A stretch of 64,000 nucleotides of DNA from Auanema rhodensis. Lineage: Eukaryota > Nematoda > Chromadorea > Rhabditida > Rhabditidae. The stretch covers positions 9,238,001-9,302,000 of the forward strand of contig OZ059899.1 in assembly GCA_964057225.1 (NCBI GenBank). Reading direction: 5' to 3'. Below, piece by piece: positions 24,101-32,876 of the stretch (position 1 is the first letter of the stretch; every line of letters begins with the position of its first letter). Below the pieces are notes generated by a model. The model was not told the DNA's origin and ran no database searches. It saw only the letters and a program-made list of their open reading frames with translations. A program made the translations under genes and the position numbers.

Positions 24101-27100
24101 CGCCAACAAGTTGCAAAAAATAAAACATCTCACATCAACAGACACGAATACTGTTGAAGACATCAACATAATTGAAAAAATTTTGATCAGTAACAGCCAA
24201 TCTAATATGAGCCTCGATGAGCTACAGCAAAGAAATATAAATTTAAAATTCTTCAAAGATACATGGGACATTTATCGCGTAAGAAGTCGTGTACAAAATA
24301 CTCTTCTTCCCGAAGAGACAAAAAACCCTATATTCCTTCTCAAAACAAACCCCATAGTTAAAAAACTGATCAACAAAATACACAAAGATAATAATCATCA
24401 AGGCAAAAATTTCACGCTTATTCAACTCAGACAAAAGTTCTATATACCAAAAATAACCGGAGTCATTAAGCAAACATTGAAAAACTGTGTGACATGTAAA
24501 AGATTTCAATCACATCCTTATGAATTACCAGATATGCCATCGCTACCAAAAGACAGAGCAATTCTTACAAGAGCATTCTTTTCAACAGGGTGTGATCTTA
24601 TGGGCCCCTTCACCCTTCGAAATGGGTCTAAAGTCCATATTTGTCTGTTTACATGCATGACAACTAGAGCGGTTCACTTAGAGGTAGTCACCAATCAATC
24701 CACAGTTGCCTTTATGAATGCATTTAATAGATTTATTTCACGCAGAGGTACTCCAGAAATAATGCGCAGTGACTGCGCAGGAAACTTTATTCTGAGCTCA
24801 AAAATATTAGAAACCCTTGAAAAAACCTCGGATTACAATGAAAGTAGCATACTAAACACATTAGCTCAAAGAAAAATTAAATGGATATACAACACTCCGC
24901 TATCTCCTTGGAAAGGAGGTTGTTGGGAACGCTTAGTAGGTGTCACCAAATCATCCCTCAAAAAATGCTTCGTTCCTAGTCAAATGTCACTAGATGATTT
25001 ACACACAGCTATTGTAAAAATAGAAGCCATAATTAATACACGCCCACTCACTCATCCACACCCAGATAATTTAGATGCTTTACCCATAAGACCAATTGAT
25101 TTTTTAACATCAGCAATAAAGTTTTCATTACCAGAAAACAATGATAACACTCATATATTCGATATTCACAGCGATATCCAAACGATTCAATCGACAGAAC
25201 AAGCGCTAGAAGCACTTCAGTTATCAGAAGACTCAGCGTCTAAATTCTGGACACGTTTCCAGGAGGAGTATCTAACTAGTTTAAAAGACATTTTCAAACA
25301 TAAAAACAAGAGAAAAAATCACACAAATCTCTTTCCTCACAAGGATGAAATAGTAATAATACAAAACGACATGTCGCCACGAGGAACATGGAAACTAGGT
25401 CGCATTATTGAAACAATTACTAGTTCAGATGGCAACATACGTTCAGCAAAAGTTGCAACAAGCAACGGAAACATAATTACTCGATCCATCAATCAGCTCT
25501 ATCCACTAGAGATAAGATGCAACACTAGCAACAACAAAATCATAGAAGACAACTCACACATAGTCCAAGAAAATAATAGCTCAACAGATAGAATAGCACA
25601 TACTGATACCGTATTAGACAACATACACTCCGATCATCATATAGAACATACAGATGAAACAATACATGAGAACAATAACATAAATGATAGCAACCATAAT
25701 TACGATATTGCATATGAATCAGACAACTCTCAACATGATAATACATACACTCCAGAAACAGAGAATAATGAGGATGCAACAAACGATCGACCTCAAAATA
25801 AAACAAAACTATCATCAGTGAAAACAGCAAAATATACAGAACAAGATAAGGTCACTGAGAAGGAAAATATAAAAGCCTTCCCACTAAAAATGTCCTATGC
25901 CACACACCAAAGAAAAAATAAAATAAACCCAAAAATAGCAGCTGACATAATGAAAGCCCTTTCATTACCGATTATAATTACTTCGACATATGCCGAAGAA
26001 ATCAATAGTTGCAAGGACTCTAACATGTTCACCACAAAACTTATAGCGAATCCTCATTGCTCCCCAGAAATGGCAACATGGACAGTGCTAATAACCATTA
26101 TGGCAGTTACCCTCATAGTCTCTTGTCTATGCCGCATGGGCTACAGCCAATATAGATATAAGACATGGTCCAAAAACACTCAAACCATGCTCAACATCAT
26201 GAAATTAAAACATAAAACAATCTCCGAACAAGAAGATCATGAAACTGATCAAAAAATAACAGAAGACCACAATGATACGTTGCAATTAAAACAAACGAAC
26301 ACACAAGACGCTAATATTGTGGATCATGAAACCTTTCAAAAGCATATTTACCCTATTTTAAACCATACGAGAAAGCCACCAAAATTCTCTCTCTTTACTA
26401 GAGGGTCGCAAACATCTTTACCATCGTTACTGGCAATCATCTTGGCTTTATGTATTGGAAGCTGCAGTTCATGTTCCGATGTTCATGTTCAACACTTCGT
26501 TAACATACGATGCGATGACAACTTAGCTTGTTATCACGAATACAGTCAAGATATCATATTTTCTCCCGGAACAAAACAATTATGCATTACCATAACGCAT
26601 TCTAATCATGAAATTGGTCAATTTAAAATAACTAAACTATATACTGAACATGTCTGCCAAAAGAATACTAGATACTTCACTAGACAGACAACCGTCAACA
26701 TATTGAGCATATTACGATGCCGTCACCGGGGCTCGTGTGACGGAACATGTGAAACTAACTCGCTCCATAATAAAATCGAGGAACTACAACCATATACGTT
26801 CCCTTCACAATCAGGTTGCTTCACATCGTCAGCGAGATTTTACACATGTCCTATGATTTGGACAGATCCTTGTCTTTTCTACAAAATAGAGCATATACCC
26901 GTCACTGAGGAAGTATACGAAGTCTATACTTGTGATAGTTGGTCCACCCAAACCGTATTTAATATAGAAACAACATTACTCCAGCAGAAAAATAATTACA
27001 ATATCACTCTACAACCTTACACGAAAAATCGTGAACAACTTTTCAATATAACAACGTTATCACAATCACAACCTCCTCCAGAAATGTACACAAAATTATT

Positions 27101-27962
27101 TTTTTCCTCCAAAGAAAACACGTACATTACGGATATACACACAAAGGGAATAATTCAATGTGCAACAGAGGAAGCCGCATTAAAACATTTTAATAACTGT
27201 ACAGTATCCTCATTCTGCCCTTGCACATTCAATAGATTTGATGAAATAAAATGTAGGTGTGATACCCCTACTTTTGAAAAAATGTCCAATACATCAGACA
27301 TAAAATCTCCTAACCAAAACTTTAAAACTAAAGATAACACGTTATCATTCTCTACGAATTTAGACGAAAATTTAGTTACGGTCGATTCATCCCTATTCTT
27401 AAACTCAGTGATTTTCTCCAACAATTTGCCTTGCGCACCTGCCCTGACAAAACTATCAGGTTGCTACTCCTGCGGGCAGGGTGCATTCGCAGAATTCCAA
27501 TGCCTTACGGCAGAAGAAACATGGATTTCTATCGAATGTCAAAAAGAAGTATTCATGATAAAATGCTCTCCAAAAGTAGCAATCACAAAAGTAACAATGA
27601 AAAGAGAAAATTCTCAGATTGATGAATTATGCTATACCACATGCGACAATAAAAAAATTAAGATCATTATTAAAGGAATATTACATCACATAGCAAGCAT
27701 AGATGAAATAAACGAAAGTGACTCAAGTAAGGGTACAGAATCCAAATCCATTGACTTCGCTCCAATCTTCAAGTTAATTTTATCAAAGTTGGGAATCATA
27801 TTGATAGGCGTTGCAATAACCGCCACCATAGGATATGTGGCATGTACACCCATCATGTACTGTGTAGTTTTGAATACAGTCTTAACCACACAATGGATAG
27901 CTACCAGGATATTCACACTGTGGATAAAATCAAAAGCCTTATTTCGGGATCAAAGATTTTAA
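21150..27962 (+). CDS. pol: Gag zinc knuckles-Pro-RT-RNase H-Int-Env polyprotein
   Basis: One long frame with no clear ATG of its own; it opens after a stop at 21147 and is probably reached from gag. Residues are counted from the codon at 21372. Three Gag-type knuckles lie before it (CVFC, CWIC, CRNC; about 21183-21362). Protease: LIDEGSMRSFI around D102, and ILIGMD at 205-210. RT: D442 in TCDIKAAF, RLPFGITASP at 484-493, YVDN at 521-524. RNase H: D689, E729, D758, D810 (TADIGSRG). Integrase: H1004, H1009, C1039, C1042 zinc site and D1075, D1134, E1186 core. A DUF5641-like tail spans 1323-1380. An Asn/His/Asp-rich linker (about 1385-1500) leads into env. Odd points: DEG rather than D-S/T-G in the protease, and YVDN rather than YVDD in RT. 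Together these enzymes would copy and integrate the element. Confidence 0.93.
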   Translation, partial: RKLRRTTENPNWPCVFCDSSEHRFYHCTTFETPEKRRHRIRGKAICWICFSEKHKSSECRKQKCRNCQGDHNSSLCSQGRKNVQNIQKDKETPTIKKDQALLITTEELLNKKTTEYKQESDTNNRIPTEALNAPVSLNHIADTHNIEESQVILRTAMANIYNHNSKKYEQVRMLIDEGSMRSFISKDLSTKLGLPILGSQKKTFYGIGALSETHEVQDVKVIIGTSSGSLIVTKLFTKPMLTTPIRCPKLSKEDLKFIKTRKIKLANPQTNGESFTPDILIGMDRYKLFMHLNEETELPSRMRLKNSVFGHMIHGEAPLPDDNTQQEVILCSTVEEITKETSHKELLTNLFELDSIGINTENANADRTIDYYEEYSKDIKIENNRIIAPFPLKNNFKNLKNNKMPAYHRFVSLWRKLLHNPEMLSHYTTTIESYLKDNIVEQIPNNHQEPLEFYMPHHGVWKPSKANPLRIVFDASAKQKDSPSLNEIIHTGRSFITYIHDIMISCRTRPILITCDIKAAFLQIQLTENHKNLCKFFWIKNKEYPISHNNIITLRFNRLPFGITASPSVLNMGIKWFLESKVDNPLAMEILNNLYVDNIILTANTTAEAIKKCKETQKLFTEINMHVREFLSNDEQVIQNLPEEDRYPNMTTKILGISFNKEHDSFIIPIKITTTHTSYTKRILLSQLHSIFDPIGLAAPLLLPLKLILREIINTKLSWDQPIESDNIKQWEQHINHINNQQLTMKRYFKFSEHKTQLWVFADASNQAMAACSYFQTNEQISSLLNGKSRVAPKNKTTIPRLELLAIRLAVRMALAIVTICPKVAKVNIVSDSNIALSWIISLKSLPLFIKNQTNIINKQLHQIKQVCCNVELHHVQTSYNTADIGSRGADIEKLQDSDWIKGPHWLTKLSAHNPLTSFGSPKNSNRNNAESESEHHNVVHIIIDNLPTDDIWNIRENYDDVIKTMTTVGKLFKKWFLKVHPNNANKLQKIKHLTSTDTNTVEDINIIEKILISNSQSNMSLDELQQRNINLKFFKDTWDIYRVRSRVQNTLLPEETKNPIFLLKTNPIVKKLINKIHKDNNHQGKNFTLIQLRQKFYIPKITGVIKQTLKNCVTCKRFQSHPYELPDMPSLPKDRAILTRAFFSTGCDLMGPFTLRNGSKVHICLFTCMTTRAVHLEVVTNQSTVAFMNAFNRFISRRGTPEIMRSDCAGNFILSSKILETLEKTSDYNESSILNTLAQRKIKWIYNTPLSPWKGGCWERLVGVTKSSLKKCFVPSQMSLDDLHTAIVKIEAIINTRPLTHPHPDNLDALPIRPIDFLTSAIKFSLPENNDNTHIFDIHSDIQTIQSTEQALEALQLSEDSASKFWTRFQEEYLTSLKDIFKHKNKRKNHTNLFPHKDEIVIIQNDMSPRGTWKLGRIIETITSSDGNIRSAKVATSNGNIITRSINQLYPLEIRCNTSNNKIIEDNSHIVQENNSSTDRIAHTDTVLDNIHSDHHIEHTDETIHENNNINDSNHNYDIAYESDNSQHDNTYTPETENNEDATNDRPQNKTKLSSVKTAKYTEQDKVTEKENIKAFPLKMSYATHQRKNKINPKIAADIMKALSLPIIITSTYAEEINSCKDSNMFTTKLIANPHCSPEMATWTVLITIMAVTLIVSCLCRMGYSQYRYKTWSKNTQTMLNIMKLKHKTISEQEDHETDQKITEDHNDTLQLKQTNTQDANIVDHETFQKHIYPILNHTRKPPKFSLFTRGSQTSLPSLLAIILALCIGSCSSCSDVHVQHFVNIRCDDNLACYHEYSQDIIFSPGTKQLCITITHSNHEIGQFKITKLYTEHVCQKNTRYFTRQTTVNILSILRCRHRGSCDGTCETNSLHNKIEELQPYTFPSQSGCFTSSARFYTCPMIWTDPCLFYKIEHIPVTEEVYEVYTCDSWSTQTVFNIETTLLQQKNNYNITLQPYTKNREQLFNITTLSQSQPPPEMYTKLFFSSKENTYITDIHTKGIIQCATEEAALKHFNNCTVSSFCPCTFNRFDEIKCRCDTPTFEKMSNTSDIKSPNQNFKTKDNTLSFSTNLDENLVTVDSSLFLNSVIFSNNLPCAPALTKLSGCYSCGQGAFAEFQCLTAEETWISIECQKEVFMIKCSPKVAITKVTMKRENSQIDELCYTTCDNKKIKIIIKGILHHIASIDEINESDSSKGTESKSIDFAPIFKLILSKLGIILIGVAITATIGYVACTPIMYCVVLNTVLTTQWIATRIFTLWIKSKALFRDQRF
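25890..27962 (+). CDS. env: Env-like region in the pol frame
   Basis: The last roughly 690 residues of the polyprotein frame. An ATG at 25890 and a second at 25950 precede a signal-like stretch (SLPIIITSTYA). A membrane segment lies at residues 1571-1587 of the long frame and a second hydrophobic stretch at about 1683-1697. A Cys-rich ectodomain follows (about 1694-2095) with clusters such as CRHRGSCDGTC, at least four N-glycosylation sequons (N1877, N1892, N1942, N1973) and hydrophobic C-terminal segments at about 2132-2185. Order and Cys pattern resemble the phlebovirus Gc-like env of nematode BEL/Pao elements. No stop separates it from integrase, so it is made either by processing of a fusion or from a spliced RNA using the leader donor. 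Cellular role and infectivity are unknown. Confidence 0.7.
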   Translation: MSYATHQRKNKINPKIAADIMKALSLPIIITSTYAEEINSCKDSNMFTTKLIANPHCSPEMATWTVLITIMAVTLIVSCLCRMGYSQYRYKTWSKNTQTMLNIMKLKHKTISEQEDHETDQKITEDHNDTLQLKQTNTQDANIVDHETFQKHIYPILNHTRKPPKFSLFTRGSQTSLPSLLAIILALCIGSCSSCSDVHVQHFVNIRCDDNLACYHEYSQDIIFSPGTKQLCITITHSNHEIGQFKITKLYTEHVCQKNTRYFTRQTTVNILSILRCRHRGSCDGTCETNSLHNKIEELQPYTFPSQSGCFTSSARFYTCPMIWTDPCLFYKIEHIPVTEEVYEVYTCDSWSTQTVFNIETTLLQQKNNYNITLQPYTKNREQLFNITTLSQSQPPPEMYTKLFFSSKENTYITDIHTKGIIQCATEEAALKHFNNCTVSSFCPCTFNRFDEIKCRCDTPTFEKMSNTSDIKSPNQNFKTKDNTLSFSTNLDENLVTVDSSLFLNSVIFSNNLPCAPALTKLSGCYSCGQGAFAEFQCLTAEETWISIECQKEVFMIKCSPKVAITKVTMKRENSQIDELCYTTCDNKKIKIIIKGILHHIASIDEINESDSSKGTESKSIDFAPIFKLILSKLGIILIGVAITATIGYVACTPIMYCVVLNTVLTTQWIATRIFTLWIKSKALFRDQRF

Positions 27963-28264
27963 AAGCATAAGAGAAGAATTTCTTGTGGAGATTAAATTTA
28001 AAATTAAAAATTGAAATAATAATGAAACAAAAGAAAAAGAAAGCATTATGTACGAATATAACCATTGTAATAAAACAATATCATTGTTTTTCTTTCTTTT
28101 CAATTTATGGTAGTATCAAGTTTCTTTTATCCAACTCAGTTACATAACACATAACCTTTTGTACAGGCTCTAAAATTCATTGTATCTGTAACAAGATAAC
28201 CTAAACACACCATTGTACAATAAACTAATAGATGTTAATCAGCGTTTAAAGTCCAGATGTGAAC
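27963..28264 (+). other. Spacer between env and accessory ORF
   Basis: About 300 bp of noncoding AT-rich DNA. It holds an A/G-rich run (about 28023-28044) and an 8-bp perfect hairpin, AAAACAAT/ATTGTTTT with a 3-nt loop (28072-28090), followed by a pyrimidine run and overlapping an AATAAA at 28069. A second AATAAA is at 28219. CTTTTGTACAG|G (AG at 28165-28166) could be a 3' splice site for the downstream ORF. Confidence 0.5.
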
Positions 28265-28771
28265 ATGTATATAAGGATGCAGCTCATGTTTCTCCTATAT
28301 TCCATGAAAATGGAAGATATTGTCTCGAATATAATTGAGAATGCTTCCTTTGAGGAAGAGCTCAAAAAATATTCCCATCTACCTAACACTGCTGCCAATC
28401 TGAGGCAACTAATTGTGCTTGAAAAGAGGCTCTACGAGCACCTAGCTAGCGCGGTGAACCATCTATCCGAACGACTGGACAATATTCAACATTCGTTAAA
28501 TCTGAAACTAGACAATTTGACCATTCAGACTGCTCCTAAAGCTTCATGTGTATTCTGCAATAAACCGACAGCTGATGGGCACCGTACTGCGGCCTGTCCG
28601 ATTTATCCTTCCTCACCGGAACGCACTCTCCGTCTTCATGAACTGGGGTTATGCATCAGATGTTTGAATCAAAAACATCCAGCGATTTGCGAGGTATCCT
28701 GCTATAGATGTAAGGCGGATACGCATCATGGAGTGGTTTGTGGTGATATAAAACGTAAAAGACCTTTGTAG
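28265..28771 (+). CDS. Accessory zinc-knuckle ORF before the 3' LTR
   Basis: An ORF of 168 codons from the first in-frame ATG. The ATGs at 28304 or 28310 (MEDIVSN...) give a better N-terminus because the first 13 residues look like read-through leader. After an acidic and Leu-rich, probably helical region come three CCHC-like zinc knuckles: CVFC..H..C, CIRC..H..C and CYRC..H..C. The order and spacing resemble the knuckles of this element's own Gag (CVFC, CWIC, CRNC), so it looks like a second nucleocapsid-like module. A nucleic-acid-binding role is inferred. It lies outside the standard gag-pol-env layout. It could be a remnant of another BEL/Pao gag, a captured host gene, or a functional accessory protein expressed from a spliced RNA. 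Confidence 0.7.
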   Translation: MYIRMQLMFLLYSMKMEDIVSNIIENASFEEELKKYSHLPNTAANLRQLIVLEKRLYEHLASAVNHLSERLDNIQHSLNLKLDNLTIQTAPKASCVFCNKPTADGHRTAACPIYPSSPERTLRLHELGLCIRCLNQKHPAICEVSCYRCKADTHHGVVCGDIKRKRPL

Positions 28772-28801
28772 GCCTTCTTCTCATTCCCGCATTGCCGGGA
28801 G

Positions 28802-28868
28802 TGTCGCGATAAGCGAGTGAGTTTGTATAAATTTTATCTTCAACAATTGTTTTATTTGTCTCTCCTGT

Positions 28869-28910
<42 letters not shown>

Positions 28911-29160
28911 TTCTTCTTTCTTCTAACTTCCTAAGTAATTTTTATCCATACCACATGTTGTGTTATACATGTGGCATGACTAACTCTTTGTTTCAGGCTG
29001 ACGACCGCCCACGAGAAGAGACCAGTCTTACATTTTCAACGTTCGCAGTCAGTGATTTTATTCCGTGCTTGTCTTGTTAATTCATCAATAAACCCTTTTC
29101 TACATATTCGCTTTGTGTTTTACTTCCAACCATACTATACACTTGTGGTATATCGCCACA
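28802..29160 (+). repeat. 3' LTR (359 bp)
   Basis: Partner of the 5' LTR, six bases longer only because of three extra CT units (28876-28907). Near-identity means little time since insertion. The 3' end lies 73 bp upstream of the intact tRNA gene at 29234. Confidence 0.96.
29087..29092 (+). promoter_or_regulatory. Polyadenylation signal in 3' LTR
   Basis: AATAAA about 68 bp before the element's 3' end; likely directs 3' processing of the genomic RNA in the R/U5 region. Confidence 0.55.
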
Positions 29161-29165
29161 CTCCT
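29161..29165 (+). other. Target site duplication, right copy
   Basis: CTCCT directly after the 3' LTR, continuing into AATTTCTCTC of the interrupted unit. Five bases is a usual duplication length for BEL/Pao elements. Confidence 0.95.
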
Positions 29166-29233
29166 AATTTCTCTCATCACAATTGTCTTAGTTTTTTTTT
29201 CTCATAAGAGTTTCTGAAATCTTAGTTGAACAA

Positions 29234-29306
29234 GGCCGCGTGGCGCAATGGATAACGCGTCTGCCTACGGAGCAGAAGATTGTAGGTTCGAATCCTGCCG
29301 TGGTCG
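29234..29306 (+). tRNA. tRNA-Arg(ACG)
   Basis: First tRNA after the retrotransposon; 73 bp of its upstream flank survive between it and the 3' LTR. Internal A and B boxes are intact, so Pol III transcription need not be lost. Class V flank; relics follow at 29793 and 30203. Confidence 0.97.
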
Positions 29307-30613
29307 TAAATTTTTTTTATTTCACTTGTCATTCATAAAAATCGAATTTATTTTTTTCAATGATTTTTTTTTGCAATGTGTCATAAGAATTACACAGTTG
29401 AACAAAACGTTTTTTAAGAATTTTCTTTGTTGTCAACATATATATTTTCCTGGAATTCGAAAGCATTTGGGATGGAAATTAGAAAGAAAAGAACTAGTTT
29501 TTCCTACTTTAAAACAAACAATAAGAAATAAAATGAAAAAGATTGTTAGATATCCAATTTAAACTTATACATTTACTTCGATAAAGAGCCAATTAGATTG
29601 AAATTTTATGTCTTACAGTTCTCCAACAGAACAGACTGATCCTGATTTCTCTATGATTACATAAAACGATATCGAATCTAGTGATATTGTAGAGAAATGT
29701 AATGTCAGCTTCATAGCTTTTCTCTTGATTTCTCTCATCACAATTGTCTTAGTTTTTTTCTCATAAGAGTTTCTGAAATCTCAGTTAAACAAGGCCGTAT
29801 ATAATTTCCTGGAATTCGAAAGCATTTGGGATGGAATTTAGAAAAAAAAGAACTAGTTTTTCCTACTTTAAAACAAACAATAAGAAATAAAATGAAAAAG
29901 ATTGTTAGATATTCAATTTAAACTTATACATTTACTTCGATAAAGAGCCTATTAGTTTGAAATTTTATGTCTTACAGTTCTCCAACAGAACAGACTGATC
30001 CTGATTTTTCTACGATTACATAAAACTCTCGTTTGATATAAAAAAAGGAGAGGAATAACGTTTCCAGGATGTCAAGGATATCGAATCTAGTGATATTGTA
30101 GAAAAATGTAATGTCAGCTCCATAGGTTTTCACCTAACTTCTCTCATCACAATTGTTTTAGTTTTTTTTCTCATAAGAGTTTCTGAAATCTTAGGTGAAC
30201 AAGGCCGTATATAATTTCCTGGAATTCGAAAGCATTTGGGATGGAATTTAGAAAAAAAAGAACTAGTTTTTCCTACTTTAAAACAAACAATAAGAAATAA
30301 AATGAAAAAGATTGTTAGATATCCAATTTAAACTTATACATTTACTTCGATAAAGAGCCTATTAGTTTGAAATTTTATGTCTTACAGTTCTCCAACAGCA
30401 CAGACTGATCCTGATTTTTCTACGATTACATAAAACTCTCGTTTGATATAAAAAAAGGAGAGGAATAACGTTTCCAGGATGTCAAGGATATCGAATCTAG
30501 TGATATTGTAGAAAAATGTAATGTCAGCTCCATAGGTTTTCTCCTAATTTCTCTCATCACAATTGTCTTAGTTTTTTTTTCTCATAAGAGTTTCTGAAAT
30601 CTTAGTTGAACAA

Positions 30614-30686
30614 GGCCGCGTGGCGCAATGGATAACGCGTCTGCCTACGGAGCAGAAGATTGTAGGTTCGAATCCTGCCGTGGTCG
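30614..30686 (+). tRNA. tRNA-Arg(ACG)
   Basis: Class V; preceded and followed by the same unit types as 29234, suggesting block duplication. A relic follows at 31173. Confidence 0.97.
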
Positions 30687-31582
30687 TAAATTTTTTTTAT
30701 TTCACTTGTCATTCATAAAAATCGAATTTATTTTTTTCAATGATTTTTTTTTGCAATGTGTCATAAGAATTACACAGTTGAACAAAACGTTTTTTAAGAA
30801 TTTTCTTTGTTGTCAACATATATATTTTCCTGGAATTCGAAAGCATTTGGGATGGAAATTAGAAAGAAAAGAACTAGTTTTTCCTACTTTAAAACAAACA
30901 ATAAGAAATAAAATGAAAAAGATTGTTAGATATCCAATTTAAACTTATACATTTACTTCGATAAAGAGCCAATTAGATTGAAATTTTATGTCTTACAGTT
31001 CTCCAACAGAACAGACTGATCCTGATTTCTCTATGATTACATAAAACGATATCGAATCTAGTGATATTGTAGAGAAATGTAATGTCAGCTTCATAGCTTT
31101 TCTCTTGATTTCTCTCATCACAATTGTCTTAGTTTTTTTCTCATAAGAGTTTCTGAAATCTCAGTTAAACAAGGCCGTATATAATTTCCTGGAATTCGAA
31201 AGCATTTGGGATGGAATTTAGAAAAAAAAGAACTAGTTTTTCCTACTTTAAAACAAACAATAAGAAATGAAATGAAAAAGATTGTTAGATATTCAATTTA
31301 AACTTATACATTTACTTCGATAAAGAGCCTATTAGTTTGAAATTTTATGTCTTACAGTTCTCCAACAGAACAGACTGATCCTGATTTTTCTACGATTACA
31401 TAAAACTCTCGTTTGATATAAAAAAAGGAGAGGAATAACGTTTCCAGGATGTCAAGGATATCGAATCTAGTGATATTGTAGAAAAATGTAATGTCAGCTC
31501 CATAGGTTTTCTCCTAATTTCTCTCAACACAATTGTCTTAGTTTTTTTTCTCATAAGAGTTTCTGAAATCTTAGTTGAACAA

Positions 31583-31655
31583 GGCCGCGTGGCGCAATGG
31601 ATAACGCGTCTGCCTACGGAGCAGAAGATTGTAGGTTCGAATCCTGCCGTGGTCG
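31583..31655 (+). tRNA. tRNA-Arg(ACG)
   Basis: First copy with GTAAC before the T-run (others have GTAAA) and with TTACAATGTGTC in the 3' flank. Next gene at 611 bp. Confidence 0.97.
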
Positions 31656-32193
31656 TAACTTTTTTTTATTTCACTTGTCATTCATAAAAATCGAATTTAT
31701 TTTTTTCAATGATTTTTTTTTACAATGTGTCATAAGAATTACACAGTTGAACAAAACGTTTTTTAAGAATTTTCTTTGTTGTCAACATATATATTTTCCT
31801 GGAATTCGAAAGCATTTGGGATGGAAATTAGAAAGAAAAGAACTAGTTTTTCCTACTTTAAAACAAACAATAAGAAATAAAATGACAAAGATTGTTAGAT
31901 ATCCAATTTAAACTTATACATTTACTTCGATAAAGAGCCTATTAGTTTGAAATTTTATGTCTTACAGTTCTCCAACAGAACAGACTGATCCTGATTTTTC
32001 TACGATTACATAAAACTCTCGTTTGATATAAAAAAAGGAGAGGAATAACGTTTCCAGGATGTCAAGGATATCGAATCTAGTGATATTGTAGAAAAATGTA
32101 ATGTCAGCTCCATAGGTTTTCTCCTAATTTCTCTCATCACAATTGTCTTAGTTTTTTTTTCTCATAAGAGTTTCTGAAATTTTAGTTGAACAA

Positions 32194-32266
32194 GGCCGCG
32201 TGGCGCAATGGATAACGCGTCTGCCTACGGAGCAGAAGATTGTAGGTTCGAATCCTGCCGTGGTCG
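32194..32266 (+). tRNA. tRNA-Arg(ACG)
   Basis: Class V; one extra T in ATATATTTTTCC of the 3' flank, shared only with the copy at 33825. Confidence 0.97.
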
Positions 32267-32803
32267 TAAATTTTTTTTATTTCACTTGTCATTCATAAAA
32301 ATCGAATTTATTTTTTTCAATGATTTTTTTTTGCAATGTGTCATAAGAATTACACAGTTGAACAAAACGTTTTTTAAGAATTTTCTTTGTTGTCAACATA
32401 TATATTTTTCCTGGAATTCGAAAGCATTTGGGATGGAAATTAGAAAGAAAAGAACTAGTTTTTCCTACTTTAAAACAAACAATAAGAAATAAAATGAAAA
32501 AGATTGTTAGATATCCAATTTAAACTTATACATTTACTTCGATAAAGAGCCTATTAGATTGAAATTTTATGTCTTACAGTTCTCCAACAGAACAGACTGA
32601 TCCTGATTTCTCTATGATTACATAAAACTCATGTTTGATACAAAAAAAGGAGAGGAATAACGTTTCCAGGATGTCAAGGATATCGAATCTAGTGATATTA
32701 TAGAGAAATGTAATGTCAGCTTCATAGCTTTTCTCTTGATTTCTCTCATCACAATTGTCTTAGTTTTTTTCTCATAAGAGTTTCTGAAATCTCAGTTAAA
32801 CAA

Positions 32804-32876
32804 GGCCGCGTGGCGCAATGGATAACGCGTCTGCCTACGGAGCAGAAGATTGTAGGTTCGAATCCTGCCGTGGTCG
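32804..32876 (+). tRNA. tRNA-Arg(ACG)
   Basis: GTAAC terminator flank and TTACAATG, as at 31583. A long relic follows at 33414. Confidence 0.97.

Larger units (their letters stand above)
19391..29160 (+). mobile_element. BEL/Pao-type env-bearing LTR retrotransposon
   Basis: A 9770-bp element with near-identical LTRs starting TGT and ending ACA, flanked by a 5-bp CTCCT duplication (19386-19390 and 29161-29165) that splits an array unit cleanly. Internal order: tRNA-Gly-type primer site, gag (DUF1759-like, interrupted), zinc knuckles, aspartic protease, RT, RNase H, integrase, DUF5641-like domain, env-like Cys-rich region, then an extra zinc-knuckle ORF. Protease-RT-RNase H-integrase order and the motifs fit BEL/Pao rather than Gypsy or Copia. 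Subtracting the element and one target copy leaves 1021 bp between the tRNA genes at 18438 and 29234, a spacing present elsewhere in the array. Confidence 0.95.

Noticed and set aside
21797..24509. Minus-strand frames within pol and env
   Set aside because: Shadows of the long plus-strand frame; no recognisable domains.
28259..28264. GTG start for the accessory ORF
   Set aside because: Animal genes start at ATG; the first in-frame ATG is at 28265, and those at 28304 or 28310 are more plausible.
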